DNA of 64,000 bases, from assembly GCF_003725695.1 (NCBI RefSeq), contig NZ_RJSE01000008.1:264981-328980 (forward strand), written 5' to 3'. The translations under genes were made by a program, and so were the position numbers. Below the pieces are notes generated by a model, which had not been told where the DNA came from, ran no database searches, and saw only the letters and a list, made by a program, of their open reading frames with translations. The stretch is from Nocardioides marmoriginsengisoli (GTDB lineage: Bacteria; Actinomycetota; Actinomycetes; Propionibacteriales; Nocardioidaceae). The first letter of the stretch is position 1. Every line of letters begins with the position of its first letter. Shown here piece by piece: positions 34,593-41,961 of the stretch.

Positions 34593-36278
34593 ATGGCGTC
34601 GGGGCAGTCGCGGGCACGGGCCGTACGCCGGCTCGTACTGGCGGCTGCCCTGGCGCTGCTCGGCCTGCTGGCGTTCGCGGGACCGGCCAGCGCGCACGCC
34701 ACCCTGGTCGGCACCGACCCGACCGAGGGACAGATCCTGACCGAGGCGCCCGAGAAGGCGACCTTCACCTTCGACGAGCCGGTGCGGGCGCAGAGCGGCG
34801 GGGTGCACCTCTTCGACGCGAAGGGCGTCGAGCTCGAGGCGGACACCCGTACCACCGACACCCTGCTGGTCGTCGACCTGCCGGAGGGCCTGGCCGACGG
34901 CACCTACGTGATCGCCTGGAGGGTGGTCTCCTCGGACGGCCACCCGATCGCCGGCGCACTGACCTTCTCGATCGGCGCGCCGAGTGCGACCGTGGCCGCC
35001 GCGACCGGGGTGTCCCAGTCCTCGCCGACCAGTGTGCGCGCCTCGCTCGGCATCGCCCAGGCACTCACCTACCTCGGCGTCTTCGGCGCCTGCGGGCTGG
35101 TGGCCTTCGTCCTGCTGCTGCTCCCGAAGGAGGGCGGTCTCGACCAGGTCCGGGAGCGGCTGCTGCGGATCGCCGGCCGGTTCGCCTGGCTGGTGGTGGT
35201 CGCCGGGTTCGCGACCCTGGTGCTGACCACGCTGTACCAGCGCGCGGAGGGCTTCTCCGCCCTGTTCACCGACGGCCCGTACGAGATCCCGACCGGCACC
35301 GAGCTGGTCAGCTGGGTCCTCGCCGCACTGGGTGCCTGGATCGCGGTCGGCTTCGCCCAGGGCGTGCGCGGGCGGGTGCACCGGGTGCCCGCGCTGGCGG
35401 GCGTCGTCCTCGCACTGGGTGCGCTCGCCCTGGTCGGGCACACCCGGGCGTTCCCGCCGCTCTGGGTGATGATCGCGGCCGACCTCTCGCACGTGCTCGC
35501 CGGATCGATCTGGTTCGGCGGCCTGATCGGGCTGGTGATCAGTCTGCGCCGGCTGGCCGACCGGCCCCGGGTCGCGGCTGTGGCGCTCGGCCGGTTCTCG
35601 GCGCTGGCGGCCTGGCTGCTGGTCGCCGTGGCGGTCACCGGCTCGGTGCTCGGCTGGCGGATCCTGCGCAGCTGGGGGAACCTGTTCGGCACCGACTTCG
35701 GCAGGCTGCTGCTGGTCAAGGTCGCCGTCGTGGTGCTGGTGGCCCTGATCGCCGCCTGGAACCGGTACCGGCTGATGCCGGCCGTGCTCGCCGACAGCGG
35801 GTTCGCCGACCGGGCGTCGGCAACCGGGCGGTTGCAACGCACCGTTCGGATCGAGGCCGTCCTGCTGATCGGGGTCCTCGGACTGACCGGGTTCCTGGTC
35901 GACCGTTCGCCGGTCGAGGACACCGGCTCGGTCGCGCTGCCGGGAGCCCTGGACTCCTCGACCTTCGCCGGTCAGACCGGGAACGCCAAGGTGGTCGCGG
36001 TCCTCAAGCCGGCCACGGTGGGCAAGAACACGATCCTGTTCCAGGTGCAGGACCTCGCCGGCAACCCGATGGAGCCGTCCGCCGTACCGGGGCTGAACGC
36101 GACCTCCGGTCAGTTGTCGCTGGGGGAGCAGGAGGTCACCAACGTCGACTCCGGGACCTACGCCGCCACCGTCGTCCTGCCTCGCGCCGGGACCTGGGAC
36201 GTGCAGGTCAGCGTCCGGATGTCCGAGTTCGAGAACCCGGTGGTGACCGTCAAGGTGCCGGTGGCTGCTCCCCGGTGA
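34593..36278 (+). CDS. CopC-CopD fusion, copper resistance/uptake
   Basis: A 561-residue protein: signal peptide (1-34) ending ASA, CopC domain beginning HATLVGTDPTEG with the copper-site pattern VVSSDGHPIAGALTF, a CopD domain of eight helices (about 150-430) and an extracytoplasmic C-terminal beta domain (about 440-561). CopC binds copper outside and CopD is thought to move it across the membrane. Start 34593 lies 4 bases after ycnI. Its 3' end overlaps the convergent lipoprotein gene by 29 bases. Confidence 0.92.
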   Translation: MASGQSRARAVRRLVLAAALALLGLLAFAGPASAHATLVGTDPTEGQILTEAPEKATFTFDEPVRAQSGGVHLFDAKGVELEADTRTTDTLLVVDLPEGLADGTYVIAWRVVSSDGHPIAGALTFSIGAPSATVAAATGVSQSSPTSVRASLGIAQALTYLGVFGACGLVAFVLLLLPKEGGLDQVRERLLRIAGRFAWLVVVAGFATLVLTTLYQRAEGFSALFTDGPYEIPTGTELVSWVLAALGAWIAVGFAQGVRGRVHRVPALAGVVLALGALALVGHTRAFPPLWVMIAADLSHVLAGSIWFGGLIGLVISLRRLADRPRVAAVALGRFSALAAWLLVAVAVTGSVLGWRILRSWGNLFGTDFGRLLLVKVAVVVLVALIAAWNRYRLMPAVLADSGFADRASATGRLQRTVRIEAVLLIGVLGLTGFLVDRSPVEDTGSVALPGALDSSTFAGQTGNAKVVAVLKPATVGKNTILFQVQDLAGNPMEPSAVPGLNATSGQLSLGEQEVTNVDSGTYAATVVLPRAGTWDVQVSVRMSEFENPVVTVKVPVAAPR

Positions 36279-37101
36279 CGGTGATCGTCATCGGGATCGT
36301 CCGGACGACGCCCGACAGCCGGGTCTGGACGAACATCCGGTAGTCACCCGGCACCCGGAAGCCGGTGTGGAACGTCAGGTCGGAGCGGCCGTCGCGGGTC
36401 TCCGGCGACCCGAGCGGGTGCATGTGCACGAGCGCGCCGGTGGCGAGGTTGAACGCGGAGACGTGCGCGTAGACGCCGAGGTACGTGCCGAGGGCCGCGG
36501 GCTCGCCGTCCCGGCTGATGCCGAGCTCCATCTGGTGCTCGTAGCCGACGGTCGGCGGCTTGGTGATCGTGACGGTGGTGCCGTCCACGGTGGTCTCGGT
36601 GGTGGCCGGAGGGGCCGGCACGTCCTTGCCCGGAGTGCCCAGGGTCCTCTCGACGCCCAGGACGACCTGGTCGCCGTTGCCGCCCTCGTCGCGGGCGGTG
36701 AACTCGACCACCACCCGGTAGCGCCCCGGTCGCGGGACGGTCAGGTTCCCGGTCCAGGTGCCGTCCGCGGCCTTCTCCGGGTGCACGTGCCGGAACACCG
36801 AGAGGTCGGTGCTGACCACGTAGACGTGCATCTCCTTGGTGAGCTCGACCAGGAAGTCGGTCACCGGCTGCTTCCGGTCGTCCTGGATCTGGAAGCTGAG
36901 CGTGCCGGGGACCCCGGGCCTGGCCGGGAACCGGACGTCCGCGAGGGTGTAGCCGACGTACGACGCCCGGGTGCCGTCCCCGGCGGCGAGAGCGGTGTGG
37001 GTGTGCGGGGCGTCGGCGGCCGGTGCGGGGTCGCCACCGCAGCCGGCCGCGCCGAGCGCGATCGCGGCGGCCAGCAGCGCGGGGAGGAGGCGTCGGGTCA
37101 C
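36250..37101 (-). CDS. His-rich lipoprotein, probable metal-binding
   Basis: A 283-residue lipoprotein with lipobox AAGC (Cys about residue 21) and then DAPHTHTAL. Two beta-sandwich segments carry the patterns FRHVHPEKAADG and ALVHMHPLGSPE, reminiscent of YtkA-like or FixH-like proteins. His-x-His pairs and location tail-to-tail with CopC-CopD suggest periplasmic copper binding. No enzyme motif. Function is inferred from context. Confidence 0.65.
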   Translation of the reverse strand: MTRRLLPALLAAAIALGAAGCGGDPAPAADAPHTHTALAAGDGTRASYVGYTLADVRFPARPGVPGTLSFQIQDDRKQPVTDFLVELTKEMHVYVVSTDLSVFRHVHPEKAADGTWTGNLTVPRPGRYRVVVEFTARDEGGNGDQVVLGVERTLGTPGKDVPAPPATTETTVDGTTVTITKPPTVGYEHQMELGISRDGEPAALGTYLGVYAHVSAFNLATGALVHMHPLGSPETRDGRSDLTFHTGFRVPGDYRMFVQTRLSGVVRTIPMTITVTGEQPPAP

Positions 37102-37144
37102 GACGCCGATTCTGACAGCCGGGTCCGAACGGCCGGTTCCCCGG

Positions 37145-37459
37145 TTAGTGCGCCAGCTTGAGCCCGATCACGCAGCCGATCAGGCCGACCAGCAGCAGGA
37201 TCTTGATCGCGCTGACCGACTCCGCCCCGGAGACCATCCCGTAGGCGACGGTCAGCGACGCGCCGATCCCGACCCAGACGGCGTACGCGGTCCCGATCGG
37301 CAGGGTGCGCAGCGCGTAGGCGAGCCCGCCCATGCTGAGCACGATGGCCACCGCGAACACCAGCGACGGCACCAGCCGGGTGAATCCCTCGGTCTTGCCG
37401 AGTGCGACGGCCCAGACTGCTTCCAGCATCCCGGAGACCACGAGAACGATCCATGCCAT
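37145..37459 (-). CDS. gdx: Guanidinium exporter Gdx (SMR family)
   Basis: A 104-residue small multidrug resistance protein with four helices. The conserved Glu is in VVSGMLEAVWAVALG, followed by TEGFTRLVPSLVF and LRTLPIGTAYAVWVGIGA, patterns of the Gdx (SugE) subgroup that exports guanidinium in exchange for protons as an antiparallel dimer. ATG 37459 is chosen over the upstream in-frame start because the guanidine-III riboswitch and GAGGAG lie directly before it. The riboswitch settles the substrate. Confidence 0.92.
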   Translation of the reverse strand: MAWIVLVVSGMLEAVWAVALGKTEGFTRLVPSLVFAVAIVLSMGGLAYALRTLPIGTAYAVWVGIGASLTVAYGMVSGAESVSAIKILLLVGLIGCVIGLKLAH

Positions 37460-37475
37460 GACGAGCTCCTCGAGG

Positions 37476-37513
37476 CCGTCTTGTCGCGTTCCGGGTACGG
37501 CTCCCTCGTCCGG
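37476..37513 (-). promoter_or_regulatory. Guanidine-III riboswitch (ykkC-III class)
   Basis: On the minus strand the conserved blocks of the class appear in order: CCGGACGAGG, then CCGTACCCGG, then GACAAGACGG. The pairing CCGG/CCGG forms one stem and CCGT/ACGG the second, giving the pseudoknot core. The last helix strand ends 16 bases before the gdx start, next to GAGGAG, so binding can control access to the ribosome site. TAGAAT (complement 37536-37541) is a good -10. Confidence 0.9.
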
Positions 37514-37662
37514 CGAGCCTCGGTGGCTCACGACGATTCTACCTGCTTCGCGGGCGATCGGGTTGGGCCTGGTCCTGATCTGCGCCGGAGCTGATCGCCT
37601 GGACCGCCGCCCGGTTCGAATAACCAGTTCGCTCCGCCGTCGGTCCTGGCTAGCGTGACCTC

Positions 37663-38058
37663 ATGCCCAGCGCCCTTGTCGAAGTACGCCGTCGCTACTC
37701 CGAGGCCGAGGAGGTCGCGATCATCGAGGCCGTGCACGCCGCCCTGGTCTCTGCGTTCGCGATCCCGGTGAAGGACAAGCACCTGCGTCTCGTCGCGCAC
37801 GAGCCGCACCGGTTCGCCTGCCCGCCGACCCTCACCGAGCCCGAGCGCGCCACGATGGTCTCGATCGACTGCTTCGCCGGCCGGTCGATCGAGGCCAAGC
37901 GCCGCCTGTACGCCGAGATCGTCGACCGGCTCGAAGGCCTCGGGATCCCGCGTGATCACGTGACGATCACACTGCGGGAGATCCCGACCGAGAACTGGGG
38001 CATTCGGGGCGGCCAGGCGGCCTCGGACGTCGACCTCGGGTTCAAGGTCGACGTCTGA
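37663..38058 (+). CDS. Tautomerase family protein
   Basis: A 131-residue protein with the 4-oxalocrotonate tautomerase fold duplicated. The residue after the initiator Met is Pro (MPSALVEVRRRY), the catalytic base once Met is removed. The C-terminal IPTENWGIRGGQAASD is typical of the long-chain tautomerase group. TAGCGT ends 6 bases before the ATG, so it may be leaderless. Substrate unknown. Confidence 0.85.
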   Translation: MPSALVEVRRRYSEAEEVAIIEAVHAALVSAFAIPVKDKHLRLVAHEPHRFACPPTLTEPERATMVSIDCFAGRSIEAKRRLYAEIVDRLEGLGIPRDHVTITLREIPTENWGIRGGQAASDVDLGFKVDV

Positions 38059-38106
38059 GGGTCCCAGCGGGTCAGGCCGCGGGCGACGATGTCGTGGAGC
38101 CCGTTG

Positions 38107-38442
38107 CTAGTCGGCCCGGGGCGCGTACATGATCACCGAGACGCCGACCAGGCAGACCAGGGCGCCGATCACGTCGTACCGGTCGGGTTTGAAGCCGTCG
38201 GCGACCATGCCCCAGGCGAGGGAGCCGGCGACGAACACCCCGCCGTACGCCGCGAGGATGCGTCCGAAGTTGGCGTCCGGCTGGAGGGTGGCGACGAAGC
38301 CGTAGAGGCCCAGCGCGATCACCCCGGCACCGATCCAGGCCCAGCCGCGATGCTCGCGGACGCCCTGCCAGACCAGCCAGGCGCCGCCGATCTCGGCGAT
38401 CGCCGCGGCGATGAACAGCACGATGCTGCGCAGGGTGTCCAT
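38107..38442 (-). CDS. YnfA/UPF0060 family membrane protein
   Basis: A 111-residue protein with four helices. Family motifs are [51 protein letters not shown] and [20 protein letters not shown]. YnfA proteins belong to the drug/metabolite superfamily and act like small multidrug transporters. ATG at 38442 fits the family N-terminus. Confidence 0.92.
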   Translation of the reverse strand: MDTLRSIVLFIAAAIAEIGGAWLVWQGVREHRGWAWIGAGVIALGLYGFVATLQPDANFGRILAAYGGVFVAGSLAWGMVADGFKPDRYDVIGALVCLVGVSVIMYAPRAD

Positions 38443-38476
38443 GGGCGGAAGGCTAGTCGGGGCCGGCGGGTGAAGG

Positions 38477-38851
38477 TCAGTCGGCCGCCGGAGCGTCGCC
38501 GTGGTCCGGCGGGGTGCCGAGCTGCTGCACCTGCATCGGCCACCCGCAGCCGACGGCGATCTTCGCGGCCCAGACGCGCGCCTGCTCGTCGTCCGGTACG
38601 TCGACGACGGAGAAGCCGCCGAAGTGCTCCTTGGTCTCGACGTACGGGCCGTCGGTGAACCGGGGCTTGCCATCGTTGGGGTCGACGCTGAACACGGGGA
38701 ACTTGTCGTCAAGGCCTCCGCCGAACACCCAGACGCCTGCCGCCATGGCCTCGTCGATCACCGGGCGGATGGACCTCGCGCTCTCCAGGATCTGCGCCTC
38801 GGTCAGGTCCGGGACCCACTCGGCGTTGAAGCTGATCAGGTACTGGGGCAT
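38477..38851 (-). CDS. YCII-related (DGPF) protein
   Basis: A 124-residue protein of the YCII/DGPF family with a ferredoxin-like fold: [12 protein letters not shown], then [29 protein letters not shown] and a helix before the end. Members are small stand-alone proteins often beside sigma factors; none is adjacent here. The activity is unknown. Confidence 0.85.
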   Translation of the reverse strand: MPQYLISFNAEWVPDLTEAQILESARSIRPVIDEAMAAGVWVFGGGLDDKFPVFSVDPNDGKPRFTDGPYVETKEHFGGFSVVDVPDDEQARVWAAKIAVGCGWPMQVQQLGTPPDHGDAPAAD

Positions 38852-38966
38852 GGCTCCTCCTAGGTCGGGACGGCCCGGTGGCCATCCTCCACCTTCGCTA
38901 CGAACGGGGACGGGCCGTTACGACATTCTCGGCACAGCATCTTGGTCTTCGGTGCCACCGTCCCGG

Positions 38967-39719
38967 TCAGCGGCGCCCGAGCTGGCGCTTGAGGGTGAGG
39001 TAGCCCCACGTCAGCACGAACCACGGAGCGATCAGCCAGGGTGAGTTCAGGAGGATGAACTTCACGCCGAAGTCGATGAAGCTGGACGTGTTGGCCGAGG
39101 GGAACCCGCCGATGATCTCCGAGCCGTAGTAGTACCAGGTCAGCACGGTGTGGGTGACTGCCGTGGACATGACGAGCAAGGTTCCGCGGACGTCGGTGAA
39201 CCGGGACCGCTTGAGCAGGACGAGCCCGGTCAGCCCGACGCAGCCGTTGATGACGGAGAGCACCTCGATCATCAGGAAGTGGGGGTCGGGGTTGAGGTAG
39301 CGGGTGTCTCCGCCGTCGATGTAGTTCCACCAGGCGTAGGCCCAGGCGCTGTCCTGGGCGCCGGCGATCGGCTTGTGCAGGATCAGCCAGCCGAGCTCCC
39401 AGGTCAGGTGCGTGATGTAGGAGCAGATGACGAACGGGAGGACGGTGGCTTGGAGCCGTTCGTACCGAGTCCAGGTTCGCAGCGAGGGGAGGGGGAGGTA
39501 GGCGGCGAAGATGCCGAGGAAGTACCCGAGCGTCGCCTGGATCGCCATGGTGTTCGCCATGGCCTCGCGGTTGGCGTTCGAGCCGAAGACTAGGTAGGTG
39601 TAGACGGGAAAGGCGAGGGCGAGGGAACCGAACCCGACGATCCAGCAGGCGCGAAGTCCTCTCGACGGGGGCACCGTCGGCGCAACCGAGCCAGAGGGTT
39701 GGTCAAGTGTCGTGGTCAT
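38967..39719 (-). CDS. EBP/EXPERA-like membrane protein (possible sterol isomerase relative)
   Basis: A 250-residue protein with about seven hydrophobic segments. SYITHLTWELGW (His and Glu four apart), WWNYIDGGDTRY and the following FLMIEVLSVING resemble the catalytic pattern of emopamil-binding protein, the delta8-delta7 sterol isomerase (EXPERA fold). Bacterial members have no known role; steroid modification is a guess. It is divergent from a TetR gene with shared repeats between them. Codon use is less GC-rich than the neighbours at 34-38 kb. Confidence 0.6.
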   Translation of the reverse strand: MTTTLDQPSGSVAPTVPPSRGLRACWIVGFGSLALAFPVYTYLVFGSNANREAMANTMAIQATLGYFLGIFAAYLPLPSLRTWTRYERLQATVLPFVICSYITHLTWELGWLILHKPIAGAQDSAWAYAWWNYIDGGDTRYLNPDPHFLMIEVLSVINGCVGLTGLVLLKRSRFTDVRGTLLVMSTAVTHTVLTWYYYGSEIIGGFPSANTSSFIDFGVKFILLNSPWLIAPWFVLTWGYLTLKRQLGRR

Positions 39720-39765
39720 GCGTTTCCCTTGGGTCGAGCTCCCCGACGTGGGAGTAACAGGCGAT

Positions 39766-39817
39766 CTCTTGAGGGTAATGATGATTACTCTTGAGGAAAG
39801 GTAACCTACTCGTGAGG
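39766..39817. promoter_or_regulatory. Triple direct repeat between the EBP-like and TetR genes
   Basis: CTCTTGAGG at 39766-39774 and 39788-39796 and CTCGTGAGG at 39809-39817, spaced 22 and 21 bases (two helical turns). The small palindromes GTAAT-GATG-ATTAC (39775-39788) and AGGTAACCT (39799-39807) fill the gaps. The likely binding array of the TetR protein for both divergent genes. Confidence 0.55.
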
Positions 39818-39849
39818 GGAGCGACAGTGCTTCTCGGAGGGGATCCAGG

Positions 39850-40491
39850 GTGAAGTCGACGGAGTCCGCGCCGCTGGCGAACCGTTTGGACGATGCTCGG
39901 CGTGCGGTCTACCGCGAGCACATCCTGAGCGTCGCGGAGGACGAGTTCGGACGGGTCGGGTTCGCCGCTGCGAAGGTCGGTGACATCGCTGCCGGCGCAG
40001 GGGTCTCGTTGTCGACGGTCTACAAGTCGTTCGGGAGCAAGGACGACCTGTGGGACGCACTGAACGCCGAGCGGATGAAGGAGTTCACGCAGGTCGTCCA
40101 CGCCGGGACCCGCCTGATCGACTCGCCCTTCGAGCGACTCCTGGTGGGTGCGCGCCTAGAGCTCGAGTTCTTCGCGGAGCGAGATTCCTTCCTGCGCCTC
40201 CATCTCAACGACGGCTTGAGCTGGGGGACGGCCTCGGTGATTCCCGGAGCGGGGCGCGGGGCGCAGCGTGACGCGTGGAAGGTGGGGATGGAGCTGACCG
40301 CCGCCAGTGCTCAGGCGGCAGCCGACGCGGGCGAGATCCGACCCCTGCGCCCCTCGGTGGTGGCCGCGCTGGTGATCTCCGCGTTGCAGGTGTGGCTCAC
40401 GGACTGGGTGGCCCACGACCGCGACCGGCCCATCTCAGTCGTGGCTGACGAGGTCGTGGACCATCTGCGCAGCTGCCTTGCTGCTACCTGA
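39850..40491 (+). CDS. TetR-family transcriptional regulator
   Basis: A 213-residue regulator. The N-terminal HTH has EHILSVAEDEFGRVGFAAAKVGDIAAGAGVS with the TVYKSFGSKDDLW recognition-helix end; the C-terminal domain is helical with no recognised ligand pattern. GTG start at 39850. Divergent from the EBP-like gene, its probable target. It ends 6 bases before the first msrA-derived repeat. Confidence 0.88.
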   Translation: MKSTESAPLANRLDDARRAVYREHILSVAEDEFGRVGFAAAKVGDIAAGAGVSLSTVYKSFGSKDDLWDALNAERMKEFTQVVHAGTRLIDSPFERLLVGARLELEFFAERDSFLRLHLNDGLSWGTASVIPGAGRGAQRDAWKVGMELTAASAQAAADAGEIRPLRPSVVAALVISALQVWLTDWVAHDRDRPISVVADEVVDHLRSCLAAT

Positions 40492-40497
40492 GGGCGC

Positions 40498-40569
40498 CTA
40501 GCGCGGAACCTTGATCCCGGTGGCGCTGTGGCAGCGGTATCCGAACGGGTCTTGCTCAGGTACTGCTGG
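40498..40569 (+). repeat. msrA 3'-end copy 1 (distal direct repeat)
   Basis: By hand alignment 40508-40550 matches 41836-41878 at 39 of 43 bases and the end of the true msrA gene at about 36 of 43. It also extends to CTTGCTCAGGTACTGCTGG (40551-40569), against CTTGATCAGGTACTGCTGG in msrA (42949-42967). On the minus strand it encodes QQYLSK, a frameshift, then PFGYRCHSATGIKVPR and a stop: the C-terminus of a methionine sulfoxide reductase without its gene. The AbiEii stop lies inside it. Confidence 0.85.
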
Positions 40570-41293
40570 CACTGGAGGTGGTCGAACCGAGACCCTCCAC
40601 CTTCGCGCATCGTGCGGCGAGGTCACGGATGCTCTGCCAAACGACGGCTCGGGGCACGTCGATGCTGAGCGCGCGGATGTACTCATCAAGACGGTGCGGA
40701 CGATCGCGCAGGGACGTGACGGCTTTGTCGAGGCTCTCGCCGACAGTCTTTCCGTACGCCTCGACCGCCTTCTGCGCGCCGGCCTCAAGTGCGGCGGTGT
40801 CGGGTTTCATCATGGCTAGGTCGATGAGGTCGCGGCCGAACGTCGAGGTATCGGCCCAACGATCGTCATTCGCTAGCAGCTTGCTCGCGACCTGGTCGGT
40901 TGCCGTCAGGGTCCTCACGCCGCAGATCGCCTGCTCCGGCGATGGAACGTCGAGGCTGATGCGACCTTCGTGGATGATCTCGAACTTGATCGGGACCCCC
41001 GTCATCAGCACAGAGGCCCGGATCCCGTACCCGTCGACCACGGGCGGCCGGAGAAGATCCAGCTCGCGGTGGGCAAGTCCGTCGAGCCCGTGCTCTCTGA
41101 CGATCTGCCGCAACGCGCGGTAGGACCGCTGGTCGGAGACCAGGAAGTCGATGTCGACTGATTCACGGAACTCGTCGTTGGCGAGCACGATCGCCGTACC
41201 GCCTCCGAACCAGCAGTTGTGCTCGACGAGGAGCGGAGCGTCGAGCAGCGAGAGCACCGCGGCCACCCGTTGGTGGTGCTGTCGCCTAAACAA
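40556..41293 (-). CDS. AbiEii-like nucleotidyltransferase toxin
   Basis: A 245-residue protein of the AbiEii/AbiGii nucleotidyltransferase group. GGTAIVL (helix turn GG-T) and ESVDIDFLVSD, with the two catalytic Asp residues, are followed by EGRISLDVPSPEQAICG and LLANDDRWADTSTFGRDLIDLAMM. Such toxins modify tRNA or block translation and give phage abortive infection. TTG at 41293 overlaps the antitoxin stop by 8 bases. The stop lies in the msrA-derived repeat. Confidence 0.82.
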   Translation of the reverse strand: MFRRQHHQRVAAVLSLLDAPLLVEHNCWFGGGTAIVLANDEFRESVDIDFLVSDQRSYRALRQIVREHGLDGLAHRELDLLRPPVVDGYGIRASVLMTGVPIKFEIIHEGRISLDVPSPEQAICGVRTLTATDQVASKLLANDDRWADTSTFGRDLIDLAMMKPDTAALEAGAQKAVEAYGKTVGESLDKAVTSLRDRPHRLDEYIRALSIDVPRAVVWQSIRDLAARCAKVEGLGSTTSSASST

Positions 41294-41747
41294 GGAGTGC
41301 TCCGTTGCTGTAGGTGTCGGCGAGATGCTGGATGAAGGCCTTCTCGCGGTCGGTCAGTGCTCCCTGGTCGAGGTGCCGCCAGCCGCGCTCGTACAGGTTG
41401 AGCGCTTCGGTCTCGGTGAGCGTGGTGCCCGCCTTGGTTTGCCACGCCAGCGCGCGCAGGCCGGGGTAGTCACCCACGGTGATCGCGGTTCCTTCGGTTG
41501 CTGGCTCGTCCAGGACCGGCACGACGAGTTGGAGCCCGAGAGCGGTCGCCACATTGCTGTAGGCGCCGATCGTGACCGACGGGTTGCCTGCCTCGATCCT
41601 GTGGAGCGTCACGCGCGACACCCCGGCTGCCTCGGCGCAGGCGACTGCCGTCACGCCGAGAGCTTTGCGGCGGTCGCGCAAGCGTGCGCCCAGGCGTTCC
41701 AGGTCCGCCTGCTGCTCGGGGCCGATGTACGGGCTCGTGGCTGGCAT
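41286..41747 (-). CDS. XRE-type antitoxin of the AbiEii pair
   Basis: A 153-residue protein: helix-turn-helix (about 17-70, LGARLRDRRKALGVTAVACAEAAGVSRVTLHRIE) and a C-terminal domain (about 80-150) of unknown fold. ATG 41747 (MPATSPYIG) is chosen because a near-consensus promoter, TTGACT-N16-TAAAAT, ends 7 bases before it. The longer frame would run back through that promoter. It is the first gene of the toxin-antitoxin operon and probably represses it. Confidence 0.82.
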   Translation of the reverse strand: MPATSPYIGPEQQADLERLGARLRDRRKALGVTAVACAEAAGVSRVTLHRIEAGNPSVTIGAYSNVATALGLQLVVPVLDEPATEGTAITVGDYPGLRALAWQTKAGTTLTETEALNLYERGWRHLDQGALTDREKAFIQHLADTYSNGALLV

Positions 41748-41793
41748 GTTTCTCATTTTAGTCATGCTGATCAGAAAGTCAATAATGAGAAAC
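41748..41793 (-). promoter_or_regulatory. Promoter and operator of the XRE/AbiEii operon
   Basis: Minus-strand TTGACT (complement 41777-41782) and TAAAAT (complement 41755-41760) with a 16-base spacer. A perfect 10-base inverted repeat, GTTTCTCATT (41748-41757) and AATGAGAAAC (41784-41793), brackets the promoter, one arm on the -10 and start, the other just upstream of the -35. A palindrome TGATCA sits between. A typical autoregulated toxin-antitoxin control region, leaderless at ATG 41747. Confidence 0.75.
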
Positions 41794-41822
41794 ACCATTG
41801 GCCGGTTCGGCCGGCCAGATCG

Positions 41823-41880
41823 TCAGCTTCGCGGCACCTTGATCCCGGTCGCCGAGTGGCAGCGGTATCCGAACGGGTTC
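41823..41880 (+). repeat. msrA 3'-end copy 2 (middle direct repeat)
   Basis: 41831-41852 is identical over 22 bases to 42900-42921 at the end of msrA. 41836-41878 matches copy 1 at 39 of 43 bases, including a shared stretch of 22-23 identical bases. Its minus strand encodes YFLKNPFGYRCHSATGIKVPRS and a stop, which reads as the C-terminus of a different msrA allele. It separates the toxin-antitoxin segment from the DUF2236 segment. Confidence 0.87.
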
Positions 41881-41896
41881 TTGAGAAAGTACGTAT

Positions 41897-41930
41897 GAAC
41901 CTTGATTCCCGTCACACTGGCAAACCGTGA
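41897..41930 (+). repeat. Degenerate fourth msrA-end copy
   Basis: AACCTTGATTCCCGTCACAC and the bases after it resemble the ACCTTGATCCCGGT repeat core; the minus strand reads SVTGIKV against SATGIKV. It is a decayed copy just beside copy 2, suggesting repeated insertion at the same point. Confidence 0.5.
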
Positions 41931-41961
41931 CAGCAACACTGTCATCGTGGTCAGATGACGC

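Noticed and set aside
38059..38073. GGTCCCAGCGGGTC shared with 42837-42850
   Set aside because: A 14-base match in GC-rich DNA is not enough to claim a left boundary of the msrA island.
40498..40788. A small minus-strand gene ending PFGYRCHSATGIKVPR
   Set aside because: It is the displaced msrA end read through unrelated sequence, not a gene in its own right.
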